DNA from: Pyrinomonadaceae bacterium
Lineage (GTDB): Bacteria > Acidobacteriota > Blastocatellia > Pyrinomonadales > Pyrinomonadaceae
Assembly: GCA_014380365.1 (NCBI GenBank)
Contig: JACMJZ010000012.1
Location: 434,001-498,000 of the forward strand
Length of the DNA stretch: 64,000 bases
Reading direction: 5' to 3'
This document shows positions 24,375 through 33,601 of this stretch, piece after piece; the first letter of the stretch is position 1; every line of letters begins with the position of its first letter. The position numbers were made by a program, and so were the translations under genes. The notes beneath the pieces were generated by a model. That model saw only the letters and a program-made list of their open reading frames with translations. It searched no databases and was not told where the DNA came from.

Positions 24375-25739
24375 CTAGGAAACTGGGGTGCGTTCGCTGC
24401 GACCGGGAATACCCAGCGCTCGCATGCGGCGATAAAGATGGCTGCGGTCAACGCCCATCAACTCCGCCGCGCGTGAAACGTTTCCTTCCGCCTCATCAAG
24501 TTTCCTTTGAATGAACTCGCGGTGATACGCATCGGTCGCTTCTTTAAAGGACGGGAACCGGAACGATGCAGCGGGCGCCTCCTCTTTTCCCTGCGGCGGT
24601 AAGTCTTCGGCGCCCACCTTGACCGCGGGATTCATAATCACGACCCGCTCGATGGTGTTACGCAGCTCTCTAACGTTCCCCGGCCATGAATAATTCTGCA
24701 ACTCACTGATGGCTGCCGGCGCGAATTGCTTCGGTGTCTTCCCATAGGCACGCGAAAAGTTTTGATTGAAATACGCCACCAGCATCGGCACATCTTCCAA
24801 ACGCTCGCGCAGCGGCGGGAGCTCAAACGGAATGACGTTTAGACGATAGAAAAGGTCGGGGCGAAACGTCCCATGCTCCATCTCGTCGTCCAGCCGCTTG
24901 TTCGTGGCCGCAATCACGCGCACGTCAACGCGCACAGAATTTCCGCTACCCACCGGCTCAAACCGCTGCTCCTCAAGCACGCGCAACACTTTCGCCTGGA
25001 CCTTGGAACTCATGTCGCCAATCTCGTCAAGGAAGAGCGTCGCGCCGTCAGCCAGCTCAAACTTTCCTTTCTTCGCCCCGGTGGCGCCGGTAAACGCTCC
25101 CTTGACGTGACCAAAGAGTTCGGACTCGATCAACTCTTCGGGAATCGCCGCGGAGTTCACTTCAACAAAAGGCGCGCCAGCCCGGCGCGACTTGGCATGG
25201 ATCGCGTGGGCGACCAACTCTTTGCCGGTTCCCGATTCGCCGTAGATCAGAACGCGACCGTCAGTGGGCGCAACTATTGAGATTTGCTTCCGCAACGCAC
25301 GCATCGCCACCGACTCGCCCACCATTGTGTACTCCTTCGCAAGTTCGGCGGACATCTCGGCGTTGATTAGTTCGAGCCGCTGTTGGCGCAGGGCGTTGCG
25401 AACTGTCAGTAGGGTCTTCTCGATTGAGAGCGGCTTTTCTATGAAATCAAAGGCGCCGAGCTTGGTCGCGCGCACCGCCGTTTCGACGTTGCCATGTCCG
25501 GAAATGATCACGACCGCCGCTTCCGATCCCGCTTCACGCAGCTGTCTTAACGTCTCGAGTCCATCAATGCCGGGCAGCCAAACATCCAGCAGGATGCAAC
25601 CATAAGCACGACGCTCGACGGCTGCGAGACACTCCTCCCCGGTGGCCACGGCGTCGGCGCTGAAGCCTTCGTCTTCCATCACGCCCCGAAGCGTGTCGCG
25701 AATCCCGCGTTCGTCGTCGACTATAAGTATTGAATCCAT
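24375..25739 (-). CDS. Sigma-54-dependent response regulator, NtrX/NtrC type
   Basis: Response regulator that activates RNA polymerase with sigma-54. The 454-residue product has a receiver domain (SILIVDDERGIRDTLRG, phospho-Asp in LLDVWLPGIDG), an AAA+ domain with Walker A GESGTGKE and the sigma-54 contact loop GAFTGA, and a Fis-type helix-turn-helix at the end (NVSRAAELMGVDRSHLYRRM). An upstream start would add residues encoded by a palindrome; the ATG at 25739 matches the family. Its partner is the histidine kinase gene upstream, from which it is split by a 160-base palindrome. Confidence 0.93.
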   Translation of the reverse strand: MDSILIVDDERGIRDTLRGVMEDEGFSADAVATGEECLAAVERRAYGCILLDVWLPGIDGLETLRQLREAGSEAAVVIISGHGNVETAVRATKLGAFDFIEKPLSIEKTLLTVRNALRQQRLELINAEMSAELAKEYTMVGESVAMRALRKQISIVAPTDGRVLIYGESGTGKELVAHAIHAKSRRAGAPFVEVNSAAIPEELIESELFGHVKGAFTGATGAKKGKFELADGATLFLDEIGDMSSKVQAKVLRVLEEQRFEPVGSGNSVRVDVRVIAATNKRLDDEMEHGTFRPDLFYRLNVIPFELPPLRERLEDVPMLVAYFNQNFSRAYGKTPKQFAPAAISELQNYSWPGNVRELRNTIERVVIMNPAVKVGAEDLPPQGKEEAPAASFRFPSFKEATDAYHREFIQRKLDEAEGNVSRAAELMGVDRSHLYRRMRALGIPGRSERTPVS

Positions 25740-25776
25740 CGTTATTTGCTGACCGGTGACCGCCGACAGGTGACCG

Positions 25777-25936
25777 ATGTGGCTTTGCCACCGCACAGTG
25801 CGGAAAGGCTCCGCCTTTCCGGCGAGCGGTTAGATAGGACCTGAGGCTCCGCCTCAAGTGAGGCATAGCCTCCCGGTATACCTGGGCCGAACGGAAAGCC
25901 AAAGGCTTTCCGCACTGTGCGGTGGCAAAGCCACAT
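25777..25936. repeat. Large palindrome within the two-component operon
   Basis: Arms of about 32 bases pair almost perfectly: ATGTGGCTTTGCCACCGCAC... (25777-25809) with its complement (25905-25936). Each arm is itself made of small hairpins (GGCTTTGCC, GCACAGTGC, GGAAAGGC), and the loop holds another (GAGGCTCCGCCTC). It fills the gap between the kinase stop (25983) and regulator start (25739) and could tune relative expression. Confidence 0.85.
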
Positions 25937-25982
25937 GGGTCGTCTGCGCTCGGTTTGCGGTGGTTGGTCCTCGGCCATTCGT

Positions 25983-28325
25983 CTACCCGTTTATCGCTGG
26001 TAACTCAATCACAAATTTCGCTCCGCGTGGATGGTTCATTTCGGCGCGAATACGCCCGCCGTGTTCCATGATTATTCGCTGCACGATCGCGAGCCCCAGA
26101 CCTGTGCCGCTCCCACGAGTCGAGAAATACGGCTGGAACAGTCGCTGGAAATCGGCTGGACGAATTCCGTGTCCGTTGTCAGATACCTCCGCAATGAGGA
26201 GGCTCCGGCCAGGCTCAAAACTCGTGGAGATACTGATTAGTCGATTTCCCAAAGCATCTGCCAGGGCATTTTTGGCGTTGTCGATCAGATTTACAAACAC
26301 GCGGCGCAACTGCTCGCTGTCCAGCATTGCATTCGGCAAATTCGCGTCGAACTCAGTTCCAATCGCCACTCCATCGAGACGACCGTCATATAAAGCAACT
26401 GCTTGCCTAATGACGTCGTTCAAATTAGCAGCCTCCAACTTCGCCAGCGGCAGGCGCGCGAACCGCGAAAACTCATCAACCATCGCCTTGAGCCCCGCCA
26501 CTTCACGCGCGATGGTTTCTGTGCATTCGTCAATCACCGCGGCAACATGTTGGTCCTCCGCGGTTCTATCTTCGGGCCCGGCCGCTACGCCGACTCGTCT
26601 GGGTTCTGACGGCAGGCCGTGGGAGCCAATTCCATTCTGGCCGTTCTGGTCGCCATTGGCAGCGCGCCGGTAGCTCTTGGCGATGCGTTCGGCTGAAAGC
26701 TGGATCGGCGTCAGTGGGTTTTTGATCTCATGGGCCATGCGCCTGGCAACCTCGCTCCACGCCGCCACGCGTTGGGCTGCCAGCAGTTCGGATAGATCTT
26801 CAATGACCAGGACCACGCCGCGCTTTTCGTCCGACGCTGCGCCGAGGGCCGTGGCATTCAAGGCCACTGGGAGCGAAGCGCCTTCAATGCCCCCGTTAAG
26901 TTGAGCCTGCTCCGCCGACTGTCCCGTACGCCTTGCGCGACGAAGAACGCGATCGAGGACCAGCCAATCGTCCGCACCGATCAGGTCTGGAAGCCTTTGT
27001 GTTTCCTGTTCTGGATTCACGTCGCCAACCGGAGTGCTCAATCGCAACATTCGCAACGCAGCGGCATTGATTGTCGTTACCGAGTCGTTTTCATCGAGTG
27101 AAACTACCCCGGTCGAAAGAGACTCAAGCACCGTCTCGATATAATTTCGGCGCTCCTCGAGCGTGAGGTTCTTTTCACGCAACGCTGCGGATCCGGCTTC
27201 AATACTCGCTCGATTATCTTCGAGCTGAGTGGTCATCTGGTTGAAGGAGTCGGCCAACAGGGCAAGCTCGTCTTCGGCAATAGTCGCGACGCGATGAGAA
27301 AAATTTCCGCGCGCGATTTCCTTCGAGGCTTCCGCCAGCGCCTTAATTGGCGTGGCAATGCCGCGCGCCAGGTAGATCGCCACCCAGCTTGCCACGAAAA
27401 GCAACATCAGGGTCATGAGGCCGAGGGTTGAAAGACCGAGCGAGCGTATCCGGCGCTGTCTGGCGACCAGCTTCTCGTATTCACCTTGTGAGCCGCGAAT
27501 CGTGTCGCCCAGGTCGTTACTTGCCCGCCGCAAAGGCACGACAATCAGTTGCCGGTTGTCTGCGAGCTTTACGGAAACCACATCGAAGTCTTTGCCGTCT
27601 GCAAGCGTGCCGGCATCAGTAACTCCAAGTGCGTAAGCTTCTTTCAAAAGACTCTCCACTTCAGCGGCCGCTGCCGGGGGCAACGCTCCTCTGCTTCGCG
27701 CTATGACGCCGCCAGTTGCGTCAACGATCTCGACTGCTGATATTTGCCCGCCGGCCACCACTCGATCGAGCGTTTGTTGCCTTTCATGGTCTGACTGCGG
27801 ATTCAGAACGACAGCCAGTAGTGCGGCAGTGTCGTGCAGATTGCGAAATTGCGCATCCACCGCGTCGCGTTGAACTTCCTGAGCCTCATTCACCACTCGC
27901 GCGGGCAAACGTCCAAACCACTTCTCCAGCGAGCGGTTAAGAAAGAGGTAAGAGAAGACCGCCATGGCAATGATCGGCAAGAAGCTGATGGCGATAAAGT
28001 AGACGAGCAACCTCGTCTTGATCTTCGATCCCAGCTGGCGTTCACGCCTTTCCAACCGCAGCTTTAGTAAATTGCGGACGAAGATAAACGAGAAAACTAC
28101 GAAAGCGACAAAGTTCAGTGTGGAGAGCGCATATAGAAGCAGCGTGTCTGAAGCTGTGTCGGGCGGGACTAATCTCCACAACCCCAGCTGCTGCGAAACA
28201 ATGATTGAGAGCAGCAGCAGCACGGTGACCCCGAGAACCCAAATAAGGAGACGGCGGCGCCGAGTCGATCTACCTGGACCCGGTTCTTTGAAACGCTCAG
28301 GAGGATTTTCTGGGGTGTCATTCAT
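25983..28325 (-). CDS. NtrY-type sensor histidine kinase
   Basis: A 780-residue membrane kinase. It has three predicted N-terminal membrane helices (LLIWVLGVTVLLLLSIIV, TLNFVAFVVFSFIFVRNLL, LLVYFIAISFLPIIAMAVF), a periplasmic sensor region of about 150 residues, a further helix (LGLSTLGLMTLMLLFVASWV), then HAMP (IATPIKALAEASKEIARGNF), PAS, the phospho-acceptor His in RRMAHEIKNPLTPIQLSAER and an ATPase domain with a VNLIDNAKNA N-box and GTGLGLAIV G-box. NtrY proteins sense nitrogen or redox state in other bacteria; the signal here is unknown. Confidence 0.92.
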   Translation of the reverse strand: MNDTPENPPERFKEPGPGRSTRRRRLLIWVLGVTVLLLLSIIVSQQLGLWRLVPPDTASDTLLLYALSTLNFVAFVVFSFIFVRNLLKLRLERRERQLGSKIKTRLLVYFIAISFLPIIAMAVFSYLFLNRSLEKWFGRLPARVVNEAQEVQRDAVDAQFRNLHDTAALLAVVLNPQSDHERQQTLDRVVAGGQISAVEIVDATGGVIARSRGALPPAAAAEVESLLKEAYALGVTDAGTLADGKDFDVVSVKLADNRQLIVVPLRRASNDLGDTIRGSQGEYEKLVARQRRIRSLGLSTLGLMTLMLLFVASWVAIYLARGIATPIKALAEASKEIARGNFSHRVATIAEDELALLADSFNQMTTQLEDNRASIEAGSAALREKNLTLEERRNYIETVLESLSTGVVSLDENDSVTTINAAALRMLRLSTPVGDVNPEQETQRLPDLIGADDWLVLDRVLRRARRTGQSAEQAQLNGGIEGASLPVALNATALGAASDEKRGVVLVIEDLSELLAAQRVAAWSEVARRMAHEIKNPLTPIQLSAERIAKSYRRAANGDQNGQNGIGSHGLPSEPRRVGVAAGPEDRTAEDQHVAAVIDECTETIAREVAGLKAMVDEFSRFARLPLAKLEAANLNDVIRQAVALYDGRLDGVAIGTEFDANLPNAMLDSEQLRRVFVNLIDNAKNALADALGNRLISISTSFEPGRSLLIAEVSDNGHGIRPADFQRLFQPYFSTRGSGTGLGLAIVQRIIMEHGGRIRAEMNHPRGAKFVIELPAING

Positions 28326-28360
28326 CAGGAAATTAGTGGAAGTTTACCATAGCCGAGCTT

Positions 28361-28457
28361 GCAGAACCGCGAGCGGTAGCGAGCGGATGCCAGAGTCAAT
28401 CCTCGACTCGATGCTGAGTTGAACGAAGCACCGGCTCGCTACCGCTCGCGGTTCTGC
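28361..28457. repeat. Family-B palindrome, copy 2
   Basis: Arms GCAGAACCGCGAGCGGTAGC (from 28361) and GCTACCGCTCGCGGTTCTGC (to 28457) pair perfectly over 20 bases, with several further pairs. The element fills the space between the divergent kinase and CPBP protease genes, so any promoters there must lie beside it. Confidence 0.85.
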
Positions 28458-28578
28458 ACTTATTCTCTGCGATGAGGCAGGCTTTTCATCTCGCACCTTT
28501 GCCGCTTAGAAGATCCCCGGTCATCGTCTAGAATGCGCGAGCACGAACGTTCGCCAAGCGCAGTCTCCCGTTCCTTCA

Positions 28579-29583
28579 ATGAATCTCAAACAAGTCTTCA
28601 TCAACCCAGTAGGTCGCCTTCGCAGCGGATGGCGATTGCTTATCTTCGCGCTTCTCTTTCTCGTGCTCTTGTTTATGGTCGAGACGGTAATTCGACTTGG
28701 GTACGCCGTAGCAGTGCAAATTGCGCCCAACCGCAGCCTGGGCAAATACGCCTTGAACATCGTGTTTCGGACGGCATTCCTGCTGGCGGCGCTGCTGGCC
28801 GCGTTCATCTGCGCACGTTGGCTCGAAGGTCTGCCAACCCGTGCATTGGGTTTGTCGTTCAACGTGCCGTGGCTGCGCGAGTTTCTTGTTGGCTCGGTTC
28901 TGGGAGTTCTCTCCCTGGCTTTAGCCGCGGGCATCGCAACTGCCGGCGGGGGACTCGCATTTACGATTTCTGGCAGCGCAGGACTTCTCCAGGTGGGCCA
29001 AACCCTCGTTTTGTCCGGACTACTCTTCATCATTGCTGCACTCGCCGAAGAGGTTCTCTTTCGAGGTTACCCTTTGCAAACTCTCACGCGAGCGCGCCTG
29101 GTGACGCTTGGTGTTCTGCTGACCTCAGTTCCCTTCGCCGCAGTGCACTTGGATAATCCGAATTCAACGGGAGTTTTTCCATTCATCAACACAGCTCTCG
29201 CTGGGGTCTGGCTTGCCGTCGCTTACCTGCGCACGCGAACCCTCTGGTTTCCACTTGGAGTACATTGGGCCTGGAATTGGGCGCTGGGTTCGCTCTTCGG
29301 CCTGCCCGTCAGCGGCCTGACAGATCTTGCGCCCCATCCTCTTCTGCGAGGTATCGATTCAGGACCGGCCTGGCTAACAGGCGGAAGTTACGGAATTGAA
29401 GGTGGACTCGCCTGCACCATTGCGCTGATCATCTCAACTCTCTTCATCTGGCGAACCGGGCTGGTGGCACCAACAGACGAAATGAAACGGTTGACCTCCC
29501 AGGAAAACCCGAGCGTGGCGGCATTGGTGTCCCGGGGCAGTGGCCCGACCGTGAGGGAGGGCGTCAATGTCCCTGGAACCTAA
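28579..29583 (+). CDS. CPBP family intramembrane metalloprotease
   Basis: A 334-residue membrane protein with about eight helices. The Abi/CAAX (CPBP) active-site motifs are in place: EEVLFR (Glu157, Glu158, Arg162), FAAVH (Phe186, His190) and HWAWN (His229, Asn233). In eukaryotes this family processes prenylated proteins; bacterial members vary and substrates are mostly unknown. The last 18 or so residues (from VSRGSGPTVREG) are encoded by the left arm of a family-A palindrome, so the C-terminal tail was probably added or replaced by the repeat. Confidence 0.88.
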   Translation: MNLKQVFINPVGRLRSGWRLLIFALLFLVLLFMVETVIRLGYAVAVQIAPNRSLGKYALNIVFRTAFLLAALLAAFICARWLEGLPTRALGLSFNVPWLREFLVGSVLGVLSLALAAGIATAGGGLAFTISGSAGLLQVGQTLVLSGLLFIIAALAEEVLFRGYPLQTLTRARLVTLGVLLTSVPFAAVHLDNPNSTGVFPFINTALAGVWLAVAYLRTRTLWFPLGVHWAWNWALGSLFGLPVSGLTDLAPHPLLRGIDSGPAWLTGGSYGIEGGLACTIALIISTLFIWRTGLVAPTDEMKRLTSQENPSVAALVSRGSGPTVREGVNVPGT

Positions 29584-29629
29584 TGCGTATCGGCTCAAAC
29601 GCCCTCGCTGACGCTCGCACGACTGCCTC
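29534..29629. repeat. Family-A palindrome, copy 3, diverged, overlapping a gene end
   Basis: Left arm GGGGCAGTGGCCCGACCGTG... (29534-29564) matches the family core with two changes; the right arm (29599-29629) is more worn. The left arm is the 3' end of the CPBP protease gene. Confidence 0.65.
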
Positions 29630-29710
29630 GCGTTCGCGTTGTTAACACTCTTCCCGTCTCTCCCGTCTTAATCACGTCAGCAGATTGTCAGGAAACTGGA
29701 TGACCGCGCA

Positions 29711-30301
29711 ATGTTTGAGCTCGAAGCCACAGCGGACCTACTGCTCATGAACGGCCAGTCAAAAGCTGCTATCAGGCAACGAAGCGATGAGCTCGCTCCC
29801 GAGGCAGCGTTGATCCAGGCTGTGCTCGAGGGCGATCTCGATAAGTACGGACGGCTTTACAGTCTGTATGCACCGCTTGTCCATGGCATCCTGCTGGCGC
29901 GAGTGCCGCGAAGTGAAGCCGAGGATTTGCTCCAGGACATTTTTCTCCACGCACTCAGAAAGCTAGATACGCTTCGCGATCCGAATGCGTTTGGCCCATG
30001 GATCGGAATGATAGCTCGGAACCGAGCCATGGACTTTCACCGAAAATCTCGAGACACGGTAGAAGTCACTGACGACCTAAAGAGCGGTGAGTCGACTGAA
30101 AACAGGGCCGCGGAAATCCTCGAGATTATTCGTTCACTCCCCGATGCCTACCGCGAAACACTCGTTTTACGATTAGTCGAGGGAATGACCGGACCCGAGA
30201 TCGCTCAACGAACTGGACTGACCCCGGCATCAGTTCGCGTCAATTTGCATCGCGGGATGAAACTCTTGCGCGGGAAGCTCGGATTTAAGGAGGGCTTATG
30301 A
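29711..30301 (+). CDS. ECF sigma factor
   Basis: RNA polymerase sigma subunit of the extracytoplasmic-function group, 196 residues. Region 2 is LYSLYAPLVHGILLARVPRS followed by EAEDLLQDIFLHALRKL, with the WIGMIARNRAMDFHR block; region 4 is LPDAYRETLVLRLVEGMTGP followed by the helix-turn-helix TGLTPASVRVNLHRGMKLLR. It starts a five-gene operon and overlaps the next gene by ATGA, so a membrane partner is made with it. No clear ribosome binding site lies at the usual distance from the chosen ATG. Confidence 0.92.
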   Translation: MFELEATADLLLMNGQSKAAIRQRSDELAPEAALIQAVLEGDLDKYGRLYSLYAPLVHGILLARVPRSEAEDLLQDIFLHALRKLDTLRDPNAFGPWIGMIARNRAMDFHRKSRDTVEVTDDLKSGESTENRAAEILEIIRSLPDAYRETLVLRLVEGMTGPEIAQRTGLTPASVRVNLHRGMKLLRGKLGFKEGL

Positions 30302-30984
30302 AGAACGATATGAACGAAGATTACCTCTGGGATCAAACTGGCAAACCAGATCCTGAAATACAGGAACTCGAGCAGGTGCTGGGCACGCTCGGTTACCAGC
30401 CTCGGCCGTTGGAGATTCCGGCCACTCTGCAGATTGAGTCGCGGAGTTCCTCCTTTCGAAGTTTCAAATCACTCCTGGCTATAGCCGCCACGATCATTCT
30501 GGCTGTGGGCGCTGCCGCGTTATGGCTGAGTTTCGGACGGCAGTCGCCTGAAATGGCGAAGACAGATACAGAGCCCGCCGCCAGTGCCGATTCGAATCGT
30601 GCAGCGGCCACGGTTCCAAACGATGTTCTGGGTGATGTTCCAAAGAATGTACCAGGCGATGTTCCAAACGGTGGACTCGGCCGCGTGGCAACTGATCGAA
30701 GTGGGAACCTGGAACCAAGGAACTGGGCGCCAGGTAACCGCCTGAATACGCCTCGCGGGAAGCGCGATAACCAAACCCAGGCCGTCGAGCGTGCAAATCG
30801 AAGACGCGCTCTGGAACCACAAATGCCCGAGCTAGCCGCAAATGAACTCAAGGAAGCCGAAGCCGGCAAGGCGAAGTTAATGCTGGCGCTGCGCCTGGCT
30901 AGTACAAAGTTGAACTTCGCTTTAAGGAAAGCGCAGGGCAACACTAACACAAACCTGATCCACAATCAGCACAAGATCGGATAA
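30298..30984 (+). CDS. Membrane protein, probable anti-sigma partner
   Basis: A 228-residue single-pass protein: about 55 cytoplasmic residues, one membrane helix (56-78, LKSLLAIAATIILAVGAAAL region), then an outside part with imperfect VPNDVLGDVPKNVPGDVPNG repeats and a basic helical tail. The 4-base overlap with the ECF sigma gene and the topology suggest an anti-sigma factor. There is no zinc-binding HxxxCxxC motif, so if it is one it is of an unusual kind. The VP-rich repeat comes from a short tandem repeat in DNA at 30610-30680. Confidence 0.75.
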   Translation: MKNDMNEDYLWDQTGKPDPEIQELEQVLGTLGYQPRPLEIPATLQIESRSSSFRSFKSLLAIAATIILAVGAAALWLSFGRQSPEMAKTDTEPAASADSNRAAATVPNDVLGDVPKNVPGDVPNGGLGRVATDRSGNLEPRNWAPGNRLNTPRGKRDNQTQAVERANRRRALEPQMPELAANELKEAEAGKAKLMLALRLASTKLNFALRKAQGNTNTNLIHNQHKIG

Positions 30985-31018
30985 CAGGTTCGGACCTGTT
31001 TTTGAATGGAGAAATAGT

Positions 31019-31594
31019 ATGAAATCACTTAGCCAAGTCTCAGCTAATTCAGTTTGGAAAATTGCGGCGCTTGCGATCCTCGTGTGGGGCGCGAGTGCAA
31101 CCGCGACGGCGCAAACTGCCAGGATTCAGACCAGCAGTCTTGACCATCTCGCGGCGAAGGCTTCGGAAAGCGTCGACGTCAATATTGATGAGAGCCTGAT
31201 GCAACTCGCCGCGAAGGTCTTTAACAGCAAGGATCCTGACGAGGCAAAAGTAAAGCACCTTGTCAGTGGTCTGAAAGGAATCTACGTAAAAGTCTTCGAG
31301 TTTGAAAAAGAGGGCGAATACGTCGTCGCCGACCTTGAGTCAATTAGGTCACAACTGCGCGGGCCGGGTTGGAACAAGATAGTCAACGTGCGGAGCAAGA
31401 AAGAGGGCAGTGTTGATGTTTATCTGATGACCAGCGGAAGTCAGGTCCTGGGATTGGCAGTGCTGGCCGTGGATGCGAAGGAGATCGCCGTCGTTAACAT
31501 CCTGGGGAACATCGATCTGGAAAGACTGTCGGCCCTCGAAGGACAGTTTGGTGTGCCCGACCTGAGCATCGAGAAGCCGAAGCGCAAGAATTGA
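31019..31594 (+). CDS. DUF4252 domain exported protein
   Basis: A 191-residue protein with a signal peptide (VWKIAALAILVWGASATATAQ) and the DUF4252 pattern: LDHLAAKASESVDVNIDESL, LVSGLKGIYVKVFEFEKEGE, and a C-terminal strand-rich part (KEIAVVNILGNIDLERLSAL). DUF4252 proteins are common in Bacteroidetes and acidobacteria and are often next to ECF sigma genes, as here. No enzymatic residue set is known. It probably works outside the membrane as an output or sensor of the sigma system. Confidence 0.82.
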   Translation: MKSLSQVSANSVWKIAALAILVWGASATATAQTARIQTSSLDHLAAKASESVDVNIDESLMQLAAKVFNSKDPDEAKVKHLVSGLKGIYVKVFEFEKEGEYVVADLESIRSQLRGPGWNKIVNVRSKKEGSVDVYLMTSGSQVLGLAVLAVDAKEIAVVNILGNIDLERLSALEGQFGVPDLSIEKPKRKN

Positions 31595-31610
31595 TCGGAG
31601 TCAGCAAATC

Positions 31611-32159
31611 ATGATCAAGCGTATGGTTTCGATCGGCATGCTGGCGCTCGCCTGCCTCTGCATTCCATGTTCCCCGGTACAAGCGAAGGACGACAATTTC
31701 AGCGACGCCGTCAAAGTGATCGAGCGTTTCTATCGCGTCAAGCACAAGGGTATTCCCTTTCTCGCGCGCGCCGGCATGAAAACCGTGGTCACGGCCGCGC
31801 GCATTGCCGGCGGACCAAAGCGACGGCTCGCTGAAGTTGGCAGTGTGAAGGTGGCGTACTTCGAGGACCAGGACTTCAGCTCCGGTAACGGCGTAGTCGG
31901 ATTCAGGGCGGCGATAAACGCAGCTCTAGGCGCAACCTGGACTCCGTTGATACAGGTATCGTCGCCAAAGGATGGCGAACAGGTTTACATCTTTCTCCGC
32001 GATGCGGGAGAAAAGTTCAATGTCCTGCTCATCACGATCGAGCGGCGCGATGCGAGCGTAATCCAAGTGACCCTATCACCTTCGACATTAGCGAAGCTGT
32101 TGAAGGATCCGGATGAGATGGGTCGGGCGATTAGCGAGGAAGCCACAAGCGACGAGTAG
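31611..32159 (+). CDS. Secreted protein, DUF4252-like
   Basis: A 182-residue protein with signal peptide (SIGMLALACLCIPCSPVQA) and a layout like its neighbour: a helical part (FSDAVKVIERFYRVKHKGIP), a strand-rich middle and a final helix. It has the DUF4252-like phrase VYIFLRDAGEKFNVLLITIE followed by IQVTLSPSTLAKLL. It is probably a diverged second copy of the upstream gene, 16 bases away, rather than a new family. The role is unknown. Confidence 0.72.
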   Translation: MIKRMVSIGMLALACLCIPCSPVQAKDDNFSDAVKVIERFYRVKHKGIPFLARAGMKTVVTAARIAGGPKRRLAEVGSVKVAYFEDQDFSSGNGVVGFRAAINAALGATWTPLIQVSSPKDGEQVYIFLRDAGEKFNVLLITIERRDASVIQVTLSPSTLAKLLKDPDEMGRAISEEATSDE

Positions 32160-32190
32160 CACGCCAAACCAGGTCAGGAGCGTTCATTCC

Positions 32191-33567
32191 ATGAATTCAC
32201 AAATTAACCTCAGATTTGAGATCGATAAAACCACCGCGCGTCTCCTCCTGATTGTCGCCGCCCTGGTCGTCATTCTGTTAATAACAACAACTCGCGCGGG
32301 GGCACAGGAAGCGGCCGAAACCATCCGCGTGAACACTCGCGTCGTCTTCATGGATGCGCTGGTGAAGGACAAGCGAACCGGCGTTCCCATTGCAGATCTC
32401 AAACCGGAAAACTTTGAGATCCTGGACGACGGCAACGCACGGCCGATTTCATACTTCACGCGCGAAGGTCAGGCCCGCAAGCCGCTGGCGCTAGTCCTGA
32501 TCCTCGACCTGCGCGACAGTGGTGCGGGCAGATACTTGAAGCGACCAGAAGTGTTGAAAGTTGTGGCAGAGGAGCTGGCGAAGCTTTCGCCCCAGGATGA
32601 AGTCGCGATACTTGCAATGGATTTAAACGGCGAGAACGAAAAGCGGCTCTGGCTCAGCGGCTTCACCCGCGACCCTGCCCAATTGGTCGCGGCCCTCGCG
32701 CGCGCGTCGGACTTTATCGAAGTCTCCCCGGAGGAGGCGGATGCGCGAGCAGCGAAAACAAGCCCGCAAGGCGATCCAGATCGTGGCAGCAGCGTGACCC
32801 TGGGCTCGTCTGCGAAAGATCCTAAGAACGAACCGGCGCATGACTCCAGCGGTCCGGGTGCGAGGACTCCCGAGTCTGAAAAGCCTGTGAGCGTGGAAGT
32901 CATCAAAGGCAAAAATGGCTCGGTCATAACTCGTACCACTCGTGAGGACGGCTCCGTTGACGTGAAACGCGTCAATAAAAAGGGCGACGTCACGATGGAG
33001 ATCAACGACATTTACGACCTGGCGGCGGCAGTGAAAGACACAACGCGTAAAGCGAAGGAGGAACGGCCAAACTCACAACTGGCAATCGTCTGGGTGTCGG
33101 ACGGAATTGCTCCAATCTTTTTCGAGGACCGCGATGCGACTGAGCAGTTGCTCATCCGCTCAAACGTAATTTTCAATTCCATGACCGCCGAGATGCGCAC
33201 GCTGTTCAAGTTTCTCATGCCCATCGGGAAGCCTCTGGCCGGCATGATGGGAATCAGCATCTATGGCGCGGCGAAACGTCTGGCGCAGCAAACAGGCGGC
33301 GAAGCCGTGAAGGTCAGCCGAACTAAAGATTTCGCGGCCGGCCTCAGCAAAATCATCGGCAACCTGACCGCACGCTACAGCCTTGGGTTCGCCCTGGCCG
33401 AAAGCGAGAAAGACGACGGGCGTCTGCATGACCTGGAAGTTAGGGTGAAAGCGCCCGACGCCAAAGGCAAGATGCGCAAACTGGAAGTCAGCGCACGCAA
33501 GGGTTACTACATGTCGGAGACCGGCGAGAAAGAAACTAAAGAGACGACGGCTGCGCGAGCACAGTAA
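32191..33567 (+). CDS. VWA-domain protein, acidobacterial type
   Basis: A 458-residue exported protein with a signal anchor (LLLIVAALVVILLITTTRAG) and a von Willebrand factor A domain (VLILDLRDSGAGRYLKRPEV). The usual metal site DxSxS is here DLRDS, so metal binding may be altered. The middle has a charged, low-complexity insert and a KGKNGSVITRTTREDGSVDV beta repeat. The start at 32191 has AGGAG 10 bases upstream; the longer frame overlaps the previous gene. It closes the sigma operon and is likely its envelope product. Confidence 0.85.
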   Translation: MNSQINLRFEIDKTTARLLLIVAALVVILLITTTRAGAQEAAETIRVNTRVVFMDALVKDKRTGVPIADLKPENFEILDDGNARPISYFTREGQARKPLALVLILDLRDSGAGRYLKRPEVLKVVAEELAKLSPQDEVAILAMDLNGENEKRLWLSGFTRDPAQLVAALARASDFIEVSPEEADARAAKTSPQGDPDRGSSVTLGSSAKDPKNEPAHDSSGPGARTPESEKPVSVEVIKGKNGSVITRTTREDGSVDVKRVNKKGDVTMEINDIYDLAAAVKDTTRKAKEERPNSQLAIVWVSDGIAPIFFEDRDATEQLLIRSNVIFNSMTAEMRTLFKFLMPIGKPLAGMMGISIYGAAKRLAQQTGGEAVKVSRTKDFAAGLSKIIGNLTARYSLGFALAESEKDDGRLHDLEVRVKAPDAKGKMRKLEVSARKGYYMSETGEKETKETTAARAQ

Positions 33568-33601
33568 GCACCGCTGACTGTTACGTCGATTCCGCAAGCC
33601 C

